A stretch of 64,000 nt of DNA from Datisca glomerata (Eukaryota; Streptophyta; Magnoliopsida; Cucurbitales; Datiscaceae). The DNA lies in NCBI GenBank assembly GCA_003255025.1, contig QANY01004052.1, positions 1,550,001 through 1,614,000 on the forward strand, in the 5' to 3' direction. A program made the position numbers and the translations under genes. Below the pieces are notes generated by a model that ran no database searches, was not told the DNA's origin, and saw only the letters and a program-made list of their open reading frames with translations. Shown in pieces: positions 51,090 through 62,650 of the stretch. Positions within the stretch are counted from its first letter, which is position 1. The number at the start of each line of letters is the position of its first letter.

Positions 51090-52420
51090 GATCAACTCCA
51101 TGTTGGAAGAGTTGTTGAGTCTGTCAGAGACACATGTGTGTATATCACTTATTGACTATGATTTATTTGTGTTTTGGATGAATGTTCATTTATTTCATTG
51201 TTTGATCATAGTATTCATTGTTATGAAATGTAACTTATCTTGTGTGGTAAATCATTGGAGTATTGAATAAAATATTTTTCATAATTATGAACACGACTGA
51301 TAACGTCCATTTTAGGGTGTCGACAAAAATGTGGAAGATCAACAAATCCATGCCTAACCTGCAACACTTGAAATAAGGACATTAGAGATAAAACTAACCG
51401 ACAAAATGCCACTAAATTGAATAAAGACAGTAATTATGATGTGTTTGGCTCCCTTCCAAACTTAAACTTGGATAATATAGAGGTAAATAACTGATATACT
51501 TTTGAATAAGTGTACATATATATATATATATTGACCAATTTAAAATCTGATTTCAATTATAGGAAGCATCCACTGTCCAGCCCACTATTCCAACACTTGT
51601 TCCACCGTCTTCCACCGACCATAAAAAAATCTCCAGCCAAAAGAGTGCCATTAACCACAGAGTGCAAGGGGGGAGGGACCTGATATAACAAAACTATATG
51701 GCTAGAGACAAAAGAAGCAAAAATCAAAATAGACTATGAAGATCATCCTGCATCCTGGAACGAATATTTTCACATCTCCAGACTTTCATATCATCACTCA
51801 GACGCAAGAAGGAGATTCATAAATCGATGTTTTTGGTTTATTGATAGTGGTTGATTGAAAAACTTGATATTTTACTGTTTTAAGTACTTTAACAAGCATT
51901 TGATAGATCTAATGGATTTTTTCTGATGGATTTAAGTAGTCTTAGTTGTGGAACAAGTCTGATGGATTTTTTAAGTAGTTGGTATACATGGATTAGAGTA
52001 TATGTCATTTTGATCAATTGAATATTGACAATTATTATTATTTATGAATGTTTCATTATGAATATTTTCTGTTTATTTTTTTATGAATAACGTGATAGAT
52101 ATTTTCTATATAAGAGTTACGAATGTTTACTTATGAATATCGTGATATATACATGGTGTATTTTGTTTAATATTTTAGTGACTCATACTTTTGATAATAT
52201 ATTGAAAATGATTTTTATTATTAATAAGGTGTTTCAATCTATTGATAATATTTATTGATTAATGAGATAATAGAATATCAGTGCTCAACATAAAATAATA
52301 TATTATTGCCATCATCTATTGACTTCACAGTACATATTGACTAAGATATAATAAAATAATAATTTTTTGGATAATCAAGGTTATCTTATCTACGAAAACA
52401 TTGATCAATAACAATTTCTA
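51090..52420. other. AT-rich MULE interior between convergent genes
   Basis: Possible decayed 3' exons of the DUF1985 gene lie around 51560-51700 (STVQPTIPTLVPPSSTDHK). The remainder is AT-rich and should contain both genes' 3' regions. Confidence 0.4.
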
Positions 52421-52799
52421 TCATAAACATATCAATCTCCACTTTTTCTTTCTTCGATTGAGTGCTGGTTGAGCCAACGGGTTCTTGCATCTCTTTCGAT
52501 TATATTCGATCATATGACACCTTCCACATTTTACCTTGTTAAATTCACCTATCAACGTGATCATTTTCTTCTTTGGTCTACCGCTCGAATGTATTGTTTT
52601 AGGAGGTAGTATATGATAAAGTTGAATGTCTTCTGGAACATTCCATTGACTATTATTACTAAGAGGATGAACCAATTTCTCGTATGTTTCATCTAGCTCG
52701 CTCTTGAAATAATATGACGAAGCGTACATGTATGGATTCAAGTGCCTATTAGCCATTATAGCTAAAGCATCCCCATAACAAACATGTTCTTCTATAGCA
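52421..52799 (-). pseudogene. MULE transposase, C-terminal part with zinc knuckle
   Basis: The minus-strand reading is AIEEHVCYGDALAIMANRHL, then YASSYYFKSELDETYEKLVH and finally PPKTIHSSGRPKKK, with a CxxC...H/C knuckle (KCGRCHMIEYNRKRC). These are the parts that follow the SWIM finger in plant MULE transposases. The N-terminal parts are at 58708-60442, separated by the CACTA element. The knuckle reads CGRCHMIEYNRKRC where the family usually has CxxCxxxGHNxxxC, so the glycine and the histidine are altered. Confidence 0.87.
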
Positions 52800-52879
52800 C
52801 ACTAGGATTGCATTTTGTGTCAAAACGCTAAGGAAACTAGACGCGGGGGCCAAAATTTACCCAACCCACCTAAAAATTG

Positions 52880-53520
52880 CTCACAAAACACTCCCTCTTT
52901 CAACCTCTCTCTCTCTCAGCTTCGATGACTCTCTTTCTCTCAGTGCTTTAACCCTCTTTCTCTCAGCTCCAACCTCTTTTTCTCTAATTGAATCTCACAC
53001 TCTCTCTGAAGTGCCTATGTTCTCTCTGCAATGAAGCGCCTCTGTTCTCTCAGCAACGAAGTACTTCTAGTCTCTCATCTCTTAGCAACGGAGCTCACAA
53101 ACGGGTCTCTCTAGAACGTAGCTTTCCTCGCTAGGTGAAGCTCTCTCTCAGGTAAAAAAGATTAAATTTTGCGGGGACAAAAACATCAAACCCGCAAAAA
53201 ATTAGACTCTCTAACAGTTAAAGACCTATTTATTCAACCTCTCAACTAAGCTCTCTCAACTTCAACGCCTCTCTCTATGATTCTCAAAGCCTAGGGATAT
53301 TGCTGGCTGAATCTCACTCTTTCAGCTCTATCTCGTGAACCTCTTTGTGGTAGCTTCCTATAGCTCTTATCAACTCTATCGTCCCAACCTGTCAATGTAG
53401 CAGCTTTCTCTCACAGATTTCTCTCACATTTCTCTCTCTCTTGTCTTGTATCTATGTCGAGCAACTCTCTCTCTCTCTCTCTCTTACATCTCTTTGTCTT
53501 TCAGCTCTGTGTTACAGCTC
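52880..53520 (+). repeat. CT-rich leader of the CACTA element
   Basis: It is made of phrases such as CAACCTCTCTCTCTCTCAGC, CTCTCTCAGCAACGAAG and CTCTCACAGATTTCTCTCAC. This looks like an amplified pyrimidine-rich 5' UTR/promoter segment. The 70-codon frame at 53446 is an artefact of it. Confidence 0.55.
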
Positions 53521-55157
53521 TATCTTTCAGCACTTCCCACTTCGATTTCACATCTCAGGAACTATGGCTTTTTCTTGCGATGTGGGTTTCAATCTCTAAT
53601 TCATGTCTATTTTTGTGATATTTATGTGTTTTTCTCTGAGAAATTTCGTCTAAGTTAAGTAGGGTTCCCGAGTTTTGTCTAAATTCTGTCTACTTCTATT
53701 TCTTCATTTTGTACCTATTCTCCCAAATCTTGTTCATAACGTTTCTATAGGTGATACTTCTTGTTCTCTTAACACATTTTATTTTGATGGATGTGTAATC
53801 ATATATTGTACGGTACTATAAGGTTATAGTCTGTTGGATTAATGAGACATTTTATTTCTGATGTCTTTTTAAGCATTGAATCCTTTTATGAATCCAGTTT
53901 CTTCTTATTCCCACCCTTTTGTTGATAGTTCGTTATATAAGAGTTATGAGTCTTTATGTTTGCACATACACTGTGACATATTCATGAAGCTAGCAATTGG
54001 ACTTGATAAATTAATGAATTTCTAGCAGTTGGTAGTTCATTAAAAAAATGAAAGAATTGATATTTCTGAACAGTAATAGAACAAAAATGTGATACAGTTG
54101 CCTGCAAGTATATTATGCTAAGTTGCTGAAAACTTCATATTGGGTTAAATGATTTGAAGAAATAATAAGGTTACAACATTTGGTGTTTAATCATGAACAC
54201 TCTGTATCATAGCCATATGATTACACATTTTCTAACTATAGCAGTAACTACTGCCTTATTGTTATATATAAGAGTAGTAGAGATCAGATTGACCAGAACA
54301 TCATTGTTAATAAAAAAAAATAGTTGGAAATCTTTTTAGGCAGATTTTGCTATTATATTGCATTAGATTTTATATAAACTATTGATATTTTTCACCATTA
54401 TACTTGGCTAGTCGTGTTTCTTTTATTTTTGCTTTTGATTTATATAATAGTTCTTTCTCTCGTTTACTGTATGACAGAGAGTGAATCTCCCAATTAGATT
54501 TTTCTTTTTAACATTTTTATTCCCCTCCTAGTTGTTTTCCACCTTGTCATGTTTTATATTTTGTTTTAACATTTTCCAGTGTTTTGAGGTCATAATGTTT
54601 TAGAAACCAATGCTAGACTGCAAATTGGATAGATTATTATTACTTTTTGTCTGGTTGTATATCACAAATTCTTGGTCTCACACATGCTACTACACAGGAT
54701 TAAAACTTTCAGTAGTTTTCATAGAGTTTTGGCGTTTAACTTGAATTGTATTTAGGAATTTACACTAAATTTGGGTTTTAAACCATGTCCAAATTGTTCA
54801 ATGCATTTTGTAATTAGTTGTAACTCATAAGTAATCATTCAATAGGTTGTATTGAAGACAAGTTAAACTTAATTATATATGTATACCTTTTAACGATAAA
54901 AAAAGTTCAATTTGATTATAAAAAATGTATTTTGATTTCATGTTGTTTTCGGAGCAATAAAAGTTATTTGTAACTCTGAGAATTGTGTGACCCCTAAAGA
55001 TTCAACATTGGGTATGATTAAAACCTTACATCTCGTTAGAGTCGGGAAAGAAACTCCTAGCCAGTCATTGATTCTAAAAAATGAGGTTAGTATCTTTTAA
55101 CTTCTCCATTATTAGTTTAATTTTAAACATTTTTAGATGTTTTCATCACATTTTCAG
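53521..55157 (+). other. CACTA interior without recognisable exons
   Basis: This is AT-rich DNA where the main TNP2 exons would be expected. Only the closing part of TNP2 is found to the right, so most of the transposase has been deleted or has decayed. Confidence 0.4.
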
Positions 55158-55428
55158 GTATTAATATTAGTCATAATCTAGACGTGATGCACATTAAGAA
55201 AAATATATGTGAATGCATTATTTTAGAGAGCATGAGACATCTAATTGGTATAGTGTTCTTAGGGCACCACCTAGAGGTTTATATGATTTGGAGATGTTCA
55301 ATGAGAATGGCGATGATGATGAGAATTTCATGGCTCAAGAGTTGTCTTCAATACTTGAAATGAATAATGATGATAGTGATGAATGTAGTTATGTAAGACT
55401 TGATGGTGAAGACATTATTCTGGACTAA
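55158..55428 (+). pseudogene. TNP2-like CACTA transposase remnant
   Basis: After a TTTTCAG acceptor the reading GINISHNLDVMHIKKNICEC shows the TNP2 signature HNLDVMHIEKN-like motif. The frame then shifts, and an overlapping frame from 55213 (SNWYSVLRAPPRGLYDLE, followed by an acidic tail and SYVRLDGEDIILD) matches the C-terminal end of TNP2-type proteins. The two parts are normally hundreds of residues apart, so an internal deletion joined them near 55210-55225. Confidence 0.68.
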
Positions 55429-55657
55429 CTATTAATTTATATAAAAATAATATATGCATATTTCTTTCACCTATCAATATTTTACAATCTATTTTTTTCA
55501 TACTTTATATTTGGAAGTCTTGAACTTTAAGGCCTAAAAGAAAGTATATGATAACTTATATTTCCTTTAATTTAGATGCTTTCAAATATTACACTGATGA
55601 TATAAATATTGTGTTTTTCTAATGCATTTTTTGTTTGTATTGAATAGGTTACTTAGC

Positions 55658-56757
55658 ATGGCGGATCAAAAGAAAAGGCTGCAATGTAAACTCTTGGAAA
55701 CTGAGTCCCAATCAATTTCAGATTTCCATCCACCAAGATAGAAACGCTCGATACGAAACATCGTATATAGAGATAAATCTCCATAACCAAGCATGACACA
55801 TCCTTAGCCTAACATGACACATCCTCAGCCTAACATGACACCACATGCCCATGCAATGTGTGCTGCTTCTAATGTCCAGCTGAAGACATTTTAGTTTCAC
55901 CCACTACCGAGTCATGTGAGACCACACGAAGGAGAGGGCCATAATCAAATTAACATAGAGATGAACATCATGGGCCAACCGATTGATGAATGTTCTATTA
56001 GTTTATCATCTTTTATTGGACCTCTTGTGCGGGAAATCATATCCTAATTGCAGATTCAAGAAAGGTTTCCACGAGAATGAATGAGGTTATGCGGGAATCG
56101 ATACATGTATGGTAATTTACTTTAAATGTAGCATTGTTAATATTTAGGCAAAAAGTACATTATTTTTAGCATTAACATACGCACTTCATTTTTTTATTGT
56201 TAGGCGAGATATACAATTGATGAATCATGCAGGTAAAGAATAATTTCACACATGGGAGAGTTGTGGAGGTCTTCTAAATCAGAAATTGTTACTAGCATAA
56301 GAAATGCGGCTAACGAGCAAGAAAGGATGAAATTGAAGCCCGATAATGTTAGTTGAATTCAACAGTGGAAGGCTTATATAAAGGATAAGATGGGAGAAAA
56401 ATCAAAGTTAATTTGTTATTGATTGAGTTTTAATAGTTTTTTATAGTTAAATTAATACTTTTATGCCATGTGTATACATTTCTCTAGGAAATAAGTGCCA
56501 AATTCAAAGAGATGAAGAAATAATAAATCCCCAACCATGCAGCCGTAGAGGATATGCGCGATTGACTGAAGATATAGTAAAATATAGATTTTTATTTTTT
56601 TATAGAAAGAAATTGACCTTCCTTAACTTAGTGAATTTGGTTCTTTATAGAAAAAAAGCAGCCAAACCCCTAAATATGTTTCTAGAATCAGTGTTTAGAC
56701 AAAGACGCATAAAAAATGGCAAACCTACAAACTCGATCGCTGATGAAGATATTTGTA
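55658..56757 (+). pseudogene. En/Spm (Ptta-type) second CACTA gene remnant
   Basis: It begins at an ATG (MADQKKRLQCKLLETESQSI). A conserved-looking segment around 56485-56800 reads EISAKFKEMK, then RRGYARLTEDIV, then FLESVFRQRRIKNGKPTNSI, like the plant transposase Ptta/En/Spm family. Intron-like AT-rich gaps (56110-56220 and 56420-56480) separate the pieces. Several stops show it is dead. It follows TNP2 in the usual CACTA order. Confidence 0.58.
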
Positions 56758-56929
56758 AGTGTTCATTATTTATCTATTTAGTGTCACACAACTAGATAAT
56801 CAATGTTGCATGAGATTATTGCCTTTCAAAAAAAGTTGAATGAGTTAAGTCAAGGTGCATCATCATCTGAGACAGAGAATTTCTCTAGAAATGTGGATTG
56901 AAATGTTGAATTTACATTTTTGTTGGATT

Positions 56930-57570
56930 TGTTTATGTTGGTAGAGTTAGATTTTGAATATTATGTTCAACTTTTCTTCTATGATGATTAGTGTTGTTAG
57001 AGCTAAAAATGTGGGTTGACATAATTTATGAACATGATTGAAATTTTGGGTGGGGTATGCTACAATGTGTGTGTGTGGGNNNNNNNNNNNNNNNNNNNNN
57101 NNNNNNNNNNNNNNNNNNNNNNNNNNNNNNNNNNNNNNNNNNNNNNNNNNNNNNNNNNNNNNNNNNNNNNNNNNNNNNNNNNNNNNNNNNNNNNNNNNNN
57201 NNNNNNNNNNNNNNNNNNNNNNNNNNNNNNNNNNNNNNNNNNNNNNNNNNNNNNNNNNNNNNNNNNNNNNNNNNTGTTGGATGGGTGGGTGGGTGGGTTG
57301 CGTGGGGGTGCTAGAAATATGGATTGAAATGTTGGATTTGCATTTTTGTTGAATTTTTTAATGTTGGTAGGGTTAGATTTTGAATATTATGTTAAACTTT
57401 TCTTCTATGATGATTAGTATTGTGAGCGCTAGAAATATGGGTTGCCATAAAATAATTTGTGGACGTGATTGAAAAGTTGGGTGGGGGTGTTATAAGGGGG
57501 GATAGAAATGTGGATTGAAATGTCAGATTTGCATTTTTGTTCTTGCATTTTTGTTGGATTTGCTTATGTT
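56930..57570 (+). repeat. Direct repeats with G/T minisatellite around the assembly gap
   Basis: The phrase GTTGGTAGRGTTAGATTTTG, AATATTATGTTMAACTTTTC and TTCTATGATGATTAGTRTTG occurs on both sides of the gap. It is followed by GGGTGGGGTATGC or GGGTGGGGGTGTT, and GTGTGTGTGG or GGGTGGGTGGGTTG flank the Ns. This indicates a tandem repeat of more than 300 bp that the assembly could not span. Confidence 0.75.
57080..57274. other. Assembly gap (195 Ns)
   Basis: This is an unresolved sequence run. Reading frames crossing it are meaningless. Its true length is unknown because it lies in a variable repeat. Confidence 0.98.
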
Positions 57571-58119
57571 GTTTTTCTAATTTGCTATTATATATGCATT
57601 TTCAAGGATAGAATATAGATGCATGGAAAGTATGTATTTCAGGAAATGGGGTTTTGTAATCTAGATTACAATCTTATAGATCAACATGTATGAATATTGA
57701 AAAGTATTTTATTGAGATCATATATATGTTTATAAGTGGATATTGAACTATAACAAATTATTTTTTTCATATAGGTCCACCGAAAACACAACAAACATAT
57801 AGTAATTCAAGTGGTGTGTGGTTCCACATAGTGATGAGGCATATGATTCGAACATGAAGACATGAAAGTTCTTTGATGAAACTTTTGGCTTATATTTGTG
57901 ATATTTAGTACAACTTAAAATATTTATAATATGTGATATGTGGAATGCTTTTTATAGGGTTTTTTGGACATTTGATATTGTATTTGATATGGATCTTTAT
58001 TAGTAAATTTCTTTAATAAACTATTTTAAATTAATAATTTAATGGATGATCTTCATATTATTTGTTTGATACATTAGTGTAAATTATTTACAGCATTTAA
58101 AACCCTATAAGAGAAATAG

Positions 58120-58707
58120 CGTAAAGAAGCACAATAGGCAAAAGCAATTATGATATGATTAGACATACAATAGCGTTTTAAAAACGCTATAGAAATGTTT
58201 TAACAGCTTTAAAAAATGTTGTAAAAAGTTTCTTTCAAACGCTATCATATACTTTTAATAGTGTTTTCTGTAGTGTTTTATATTTGAACCTTTCTAAGCA
58301 TATAGCATTTATAAAATGCTATTTGAACCTTTCTAAGCATTGTTAAACGCTATAGAAAGTGTGTCATTACGCTTGGTACGTTTATAACAACGTTTAACGA
58401 ACACTATTGTAACATTTCAATAGCGTTTTTGAAACGCTATAGAAAGTTTTCCACATCATTTTATGAACGTCGTTATAAGCGTACCAATCACAATGGCTTA
58501 CTTTCTATAGCATTTAAAAAACGCTATCGAAAGGTTACAATAGCGTTTTTAAAACACTATTAAAAGTGATTATGATAGCGTTTTTTATAGCAACATAAAA
58601 ATGCTATCGTAGGATCGGACTTTTCATAATGCTGGCAGACATAACGTTATGAAAACCCTATGATAACATTTTTTTGGCCGTTGTCATAGCCTTTTTTTAT
58701 TGTAGTG
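58120..58707 (+). repeat. CACTA subterminal repeats
   Basis: At least ten copies of ATAGCGTTT or its complement AAACGCTAT occur in both orientations, often as inverted pairs such as ATAGCGTTTTAAAAACGCTA. Such short subterminal motifs are the transposase-binding sites of CACTA elements. Confidence 0.82.
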
Positions 58708-60442
58708 CATGTGCACAAGGTATTGCGTCTATATTTCATCTTCGACACGTACATGACTTATTGGGTATGTGTACAATAAATATTAAATCACAGTCAATCA
58801 CCTGAAATTCATGCGTGCCAATAGTAATAACCTGCAATAAAAAAATGTGTTATACGATTATCAACTACAAATAAATATATCAATTCAATATATGATATAA
58901 AAATACGTACAATCATTGATTGCGAAAGACTCATTTGCTTACGTAGATATTTCTCTGCCCATTGAGTTAGTGTCGTAATCACGCAACTAGATGCTACTCT
59001 GCGCTCATGAAACCACCTTTGTGTAAATTGCCTTAGCAATTCAATAAAAAATGTAGCTGGTAAACCATGGGCATCTTTCAATACATTGTTGAGGCTCTCT
59101 GATATATTTATGGACATGACAATATATCGATGTCTAACAAAGTGAGAATGAGCCCATTTGGCATACCTAACACCCTTAAGATAAGAACCAATCGAAGGAT
59201 AAATAGATTCTAATGCACGCATATTGGCTTCAAAGTCTTCAATTGTATATGCTTTTGAACATCGATACAAAATGAGGTCAACAGCTGAGGTTTTATACTT
59301 AGACTTGACATTAAACAATAAATGTTGCATACACAGACCATGAACAACATTCAGGAACCATTTATAAAATACATTTGGGATATTGTTGTGTCTATCAGAT
59401 ATAATTACAAAATTTTCTCTATTACCAATTACTTCCTTCAATTTCGCAAAACCAACCTCAAGATAAATCATTTTCTCAATCTACAACAGAAAATGCCAAA
59501 GGAAACTTTTGATTAGTACTATCCAACAATGATGTTGTTAACAACGTACCGAGATATTTGTTCTTTAGGAAAGTTCCATCTATTGAAATCAATGGTCTAC
59601 AATGTTGCCAACCTTTAAAGGCAGCCCCCAAACACATGAAGAGGTATTTGAGCATGACATTCCCATCATTCTGAATTATTGTCACGGTACCTACAAAACA
59701 CAAATACAATCAGATTTATTGATTTTGTAGTCAATCATTGAAATACTAAAAAAGTGATATACCAAAAAAGTGATATACCTAGGTTTTTTTCTTTCAATAT
59801 ATAACAATATGAAGGTAATCTTGCGTACGACTCTTCTGGAGTCCCTCGAATCAAATCCAACTCATTTTGCTTTGTTTTCCATGCTTTATAATAGCTAATA
59901 GTAACCTCAAGCTTCAAACGCATTTATTTCTAAACAATGATTTCTTTTTTATGTCAAAATTACTAGAGATATTTTCTAAATTAGCCAGACCGATAAAAAT
60001 GTCATCGTCTTGAGCATCGAATCCATTGATGTCGATTGACTACCCTTACTAAAAACATAATTTTGCAAGTCTGAACATTGGATTCTATGGAACTTACTAT
60101 TGTCGATAATAAGTACAAAGTTAACCTCATTTTCATTCCTTATCAACAAAATATACCATTGAACATCCTGGTCATTGTTAATTTCAACGGTAGTAGATAA
60201 AGCATTCCCAAATGTAATTTAACAATCATTTCAAACTGATCTATTCCATCAACAAAATCCAAAATCATATTAATTCATTCTACTAGAACAACAAACGTCA
60301 TATTGATATCAATAAAAAAAGGTTTAGAACGAAAATCAACATAAGACTTTGCCCCATCCCATCTTCCATCATACATAACAATAGTAGGGTCTTTAGAATC
60401 CTTAAAATATATTTTTACGAAAATTACATGAAAATCGACCAT
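58708..60442 (-). pseudogene. MULE transposase, N-terminal and catalytic part
   Basis: It starts at 60442 (MVDFHVIFVKIYFKD, then YDGRWDGAKSYVDFRSKPF), the plant MULE N-terminal domain. The MuDR-type DNA-binding region is near 59735-59923 (RGTPEESYARLPSYCYILK). The MULE catalytic domain follows with SIDGTFLKNKYLG (first Asp), VIISDRHNNIPN (second Asp), CMQHLLFNVK and INISESLNNVL (Glu). A likely intron (about 58830-58912) precedes SCTCRR and IPCAHA, the SWIM finger. The frame ends at the CACTA border and resumes at 52799. Stops (for example after FSVVD near 59470 and a TGA inside the SWIM finger) and frameshifts make it inactive. Confidence 0.88.
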
Positions 60443-61399
60443 TCAATATATGATATACTGTACAAGATTAAAACTATATTTTGATATCTATAGATTGTTC
60501 ATTTACAATAATAATAGTGATTATATGTCTTATTCTGAATAAAATATTGACATTTATTGATCAATCAATAAGTGTGTTGTTTTCATACAAGAAACATGCT
60601 ATTGAAACTATGAACATAATGATTTACTCTGAAGAAGAAAATATGTTTCGAAACCTACATCACCAAATCTAACGAATAAAATTTCTTCAAACATGTCATT
60701 TCAGCACCTACATAACATATATCGAACATCTAACAATGAAACTCATATTGAATCCACAACGAAAAATATGATTCACATCAAATAAAAATACATGCGTATT
60801 AAGTAAACCATTCAGTTAAATGTGAAAAAAGAGTTGATACCATATTATAAACAAAACACTTGATGTAAAAACATGATTGAAACCCAAATAAAATATAAAT
60901 AAAAAAATTATTCATTATGATAATCTAATAACAAGCAAATGACAAAATATTTTTCTAACAAACACTAACCTTCTATGAATGAACCTTGTGAAGCTTGATT
61001 TGAAAATAGAATATGAATGAATATGAAGACCAAAAAACCCAGAACTTTCTTCACAAACTTGAACACATAACCTTTGTGATGTTCTTCGATTATGGAGAAT
61101 GAATGTAATCAATGACTGTTAATTTCTTTTAAAGGAATCTGGAAGTCAATGGATGTTACGGATGGCAAAAACATACTAATGAAAATATCCTTGAAATTAT
61201 TCAGTTAATGGTAAATCAAAGCTTCTCAATTTGGAGTGAATTTCCTTGAAACGGAGCTACAAATTCGGATTGCAATAATTCGGTTATGGAAAAGATAATT
61301 TCCATAACCGAAATCACTAGAAAGGGGGAGAATTAAACAAACAATAGGATTTAAGTTAATTTAAATTTAAAGTAATATATATTAATGATATTATAAATA
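60443..61399. other. MULE interior, right side, no gene seen
   Basis: This AT-rich stretch upstream of the transposase start should hold its promoter. Frames at 60481-60672 and 60915-61112 have no recognisable domain. Confidence 0.45.
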
Positions 61400-61548
61400 G
61401 AAATTATTAAAAATAAGGATATCTCATTAAGTGACATGGCCCACACGAAATCAGATAATTGAATTTGCCAAATGAGGGGCAAAATTATCAACCAGGAATA
61501 TCAACAGCTAGTTGATGACGTGGTGTCAAAAAATCTGCTATTTTCCTT
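61400..61548 (-). repeat. Right terminal sequence of the MULE
   Basis: On the minus strand it reads AAGGAAAATAGCAGATTTTT, then ACGTCATCAACTAGCTGTTG, then TTATCTGATTTCGTGTGGGC. These align in order with the left copies at 46930 and 48495, in the opposite orientation. The similarity fades after about 120-150 bases. Confidence 0.7.
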
Positions 61549-61703
61549 AAAAAATTGAAAAACTTGTTATCCTTTCAAAACATGTTTATTTGGTGCAATT
61601 ACTTCTCTTTTTAGTTTAGAATATGGTAGCATTCTCCATGCAACATTAATTAATTATAAAGTTTTCTTTTTGTGAAACAAAATATATAACATTTAACCGT
61701 AAT

Positions 61704-62642
61704 TAGAGGTGGCAACCGGGCCGGTTCGGCTCGCGAAACCGGCTAGTTACAATCTTGTCCGACCTAGCTCGGTCTTGAACAGTACAAGGCTGGTTAAGGC
61801 CCGCGGGCCAAGTCTGGGCCAATATGGGCCTTGCATGGCCCGGCCCGTGAATCCACTTTTTTGTCTAAAAAATTGAACAATTATGCATGTAGTGAAGTTT
61901 GAACTCTTGATATCTCCCTTATAAATCACATTTTTTACCAATAGATCAAGACAACATTTGTTATATATATATTCTTTAAAATATATTTTTATTGTCTTTT
62001 AACACATTTTATCGAAACTTCAAAAAATATACTTTAGAGATAAAAATATTTAATTAAATGAAAAATAATATTTTTCATTTAAATGAATATTTTATTCAAT
62101 AAAAAATTAGATTCATGAAAACTTTAAAAAATATTATTTTAATATTTCTAATATTTTTTATTCCGTTAATGAACATGAATTATAAGTTAGTTATTAATTA
62201 TTTATTACATTTTTAGATTTTACGTGAATATGAATATCACTAGTTTATGAATTTAATAAATAAAATAATTATTTTTTTATTATTACAAGTTTTTTTTTAT
62301 TGAGATTTTGAAGTAATCAAATAAAATAATTATAAGGAAATAACAAGACCTTCTATATAGTTTAGTGGTAATCCCTACACTGGTTTGACTCTCCCCATCT
62401 AAATTTTTTTAGAATTAAGTCACATTAAAGGAAGGGGAAACAGACCGGGCTGGTTATTTAACAGGGGTCGGTCCGTGAACCGGCTTGGCCCGTCACAAGC
62501 CGGTTCAACGGTTCATTCCGAGTCACCCTAAATTCTCAGCGGTCTGGCCCGGAAGCGGCCTATGAATGGCCTAGAAAACTCCGACCCGGTCCGTGAACCG
62601 GTTGGGTGGAGCATGGTCAGCCCGGCCCAGTTGTCACCCCTA
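61704..62642. mobile_element. Non-autonomous hAT element 3 (939 bp)
   Basis: The ends are TAGAGGTGGCAACCGGGCCG and CGGCCCAGTTGTCACCCCTA, a roughly 20-bp inverted repeat of hAT type. The flanking 8 bases are ACCGTAAT (61696-61703) and AATGTAAT (62643-62650), matching at six positions. Both subterminal regions are GC-rich with repeated CCGGTTC, GGCCCG and GAACCGG, while the centre is AT-rich. There is no transposase. Confidence 0.85.
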
Positions 62643-62650
62643 AATGTAAT

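Larger units (their letters stand above)
52800..58707 (+). mobile_element. CACTA (En/Spm) DNA transposon, 5.9 kb, decayed
   Basis: It starts CACTAGGATTG and ends TTTTATTGTAGTG, giving CACTA/TAGTG termini. CA stands on both flanks (52798-52799 and 58708-58709), a 2-bp duplication. The inside carries remnants of a TNP2-type transposase and an En/Spm-type second protein. The right 600 bp has many subterminal copies of ATAGCGTTT/AAACGCTAT. The left side has a long CTCTCT-rich leader (52880-53500). Excising it restores the MULE transposase frame. Confidence 0.87.
46920..61548. mobile_element. Mutator-like element (MULE) split by a CACTA insertion
   Basis: A MULE transposase pseudogene (minus strand) and a convergent DUF1985-type gene remnant are enclosed by related terminal sequences in inverted orientation. 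The right end, read outward-in, is AAGGAAAATAGCAGATTTTT followed by CACGTCATCAACTAGCTGTTGAT-like sequence. The left side has several copies of AGATTTTTAGTGTCACGTCA with CATCAACCAATTGTTGAT. Left borders are uncertain because the terminal unit is repeated. Without the 5.9-kb CACTA element and the 1-kb insert at 47286-48277 the element would be about 7.7 kb. No 9-bp target duplication was confirmed. Confidence 0.68.

Noticed and set aside
57028..57352. ORFs spanning the Ns
   Set aside because: They exist only because unknown bases cannot create stops.
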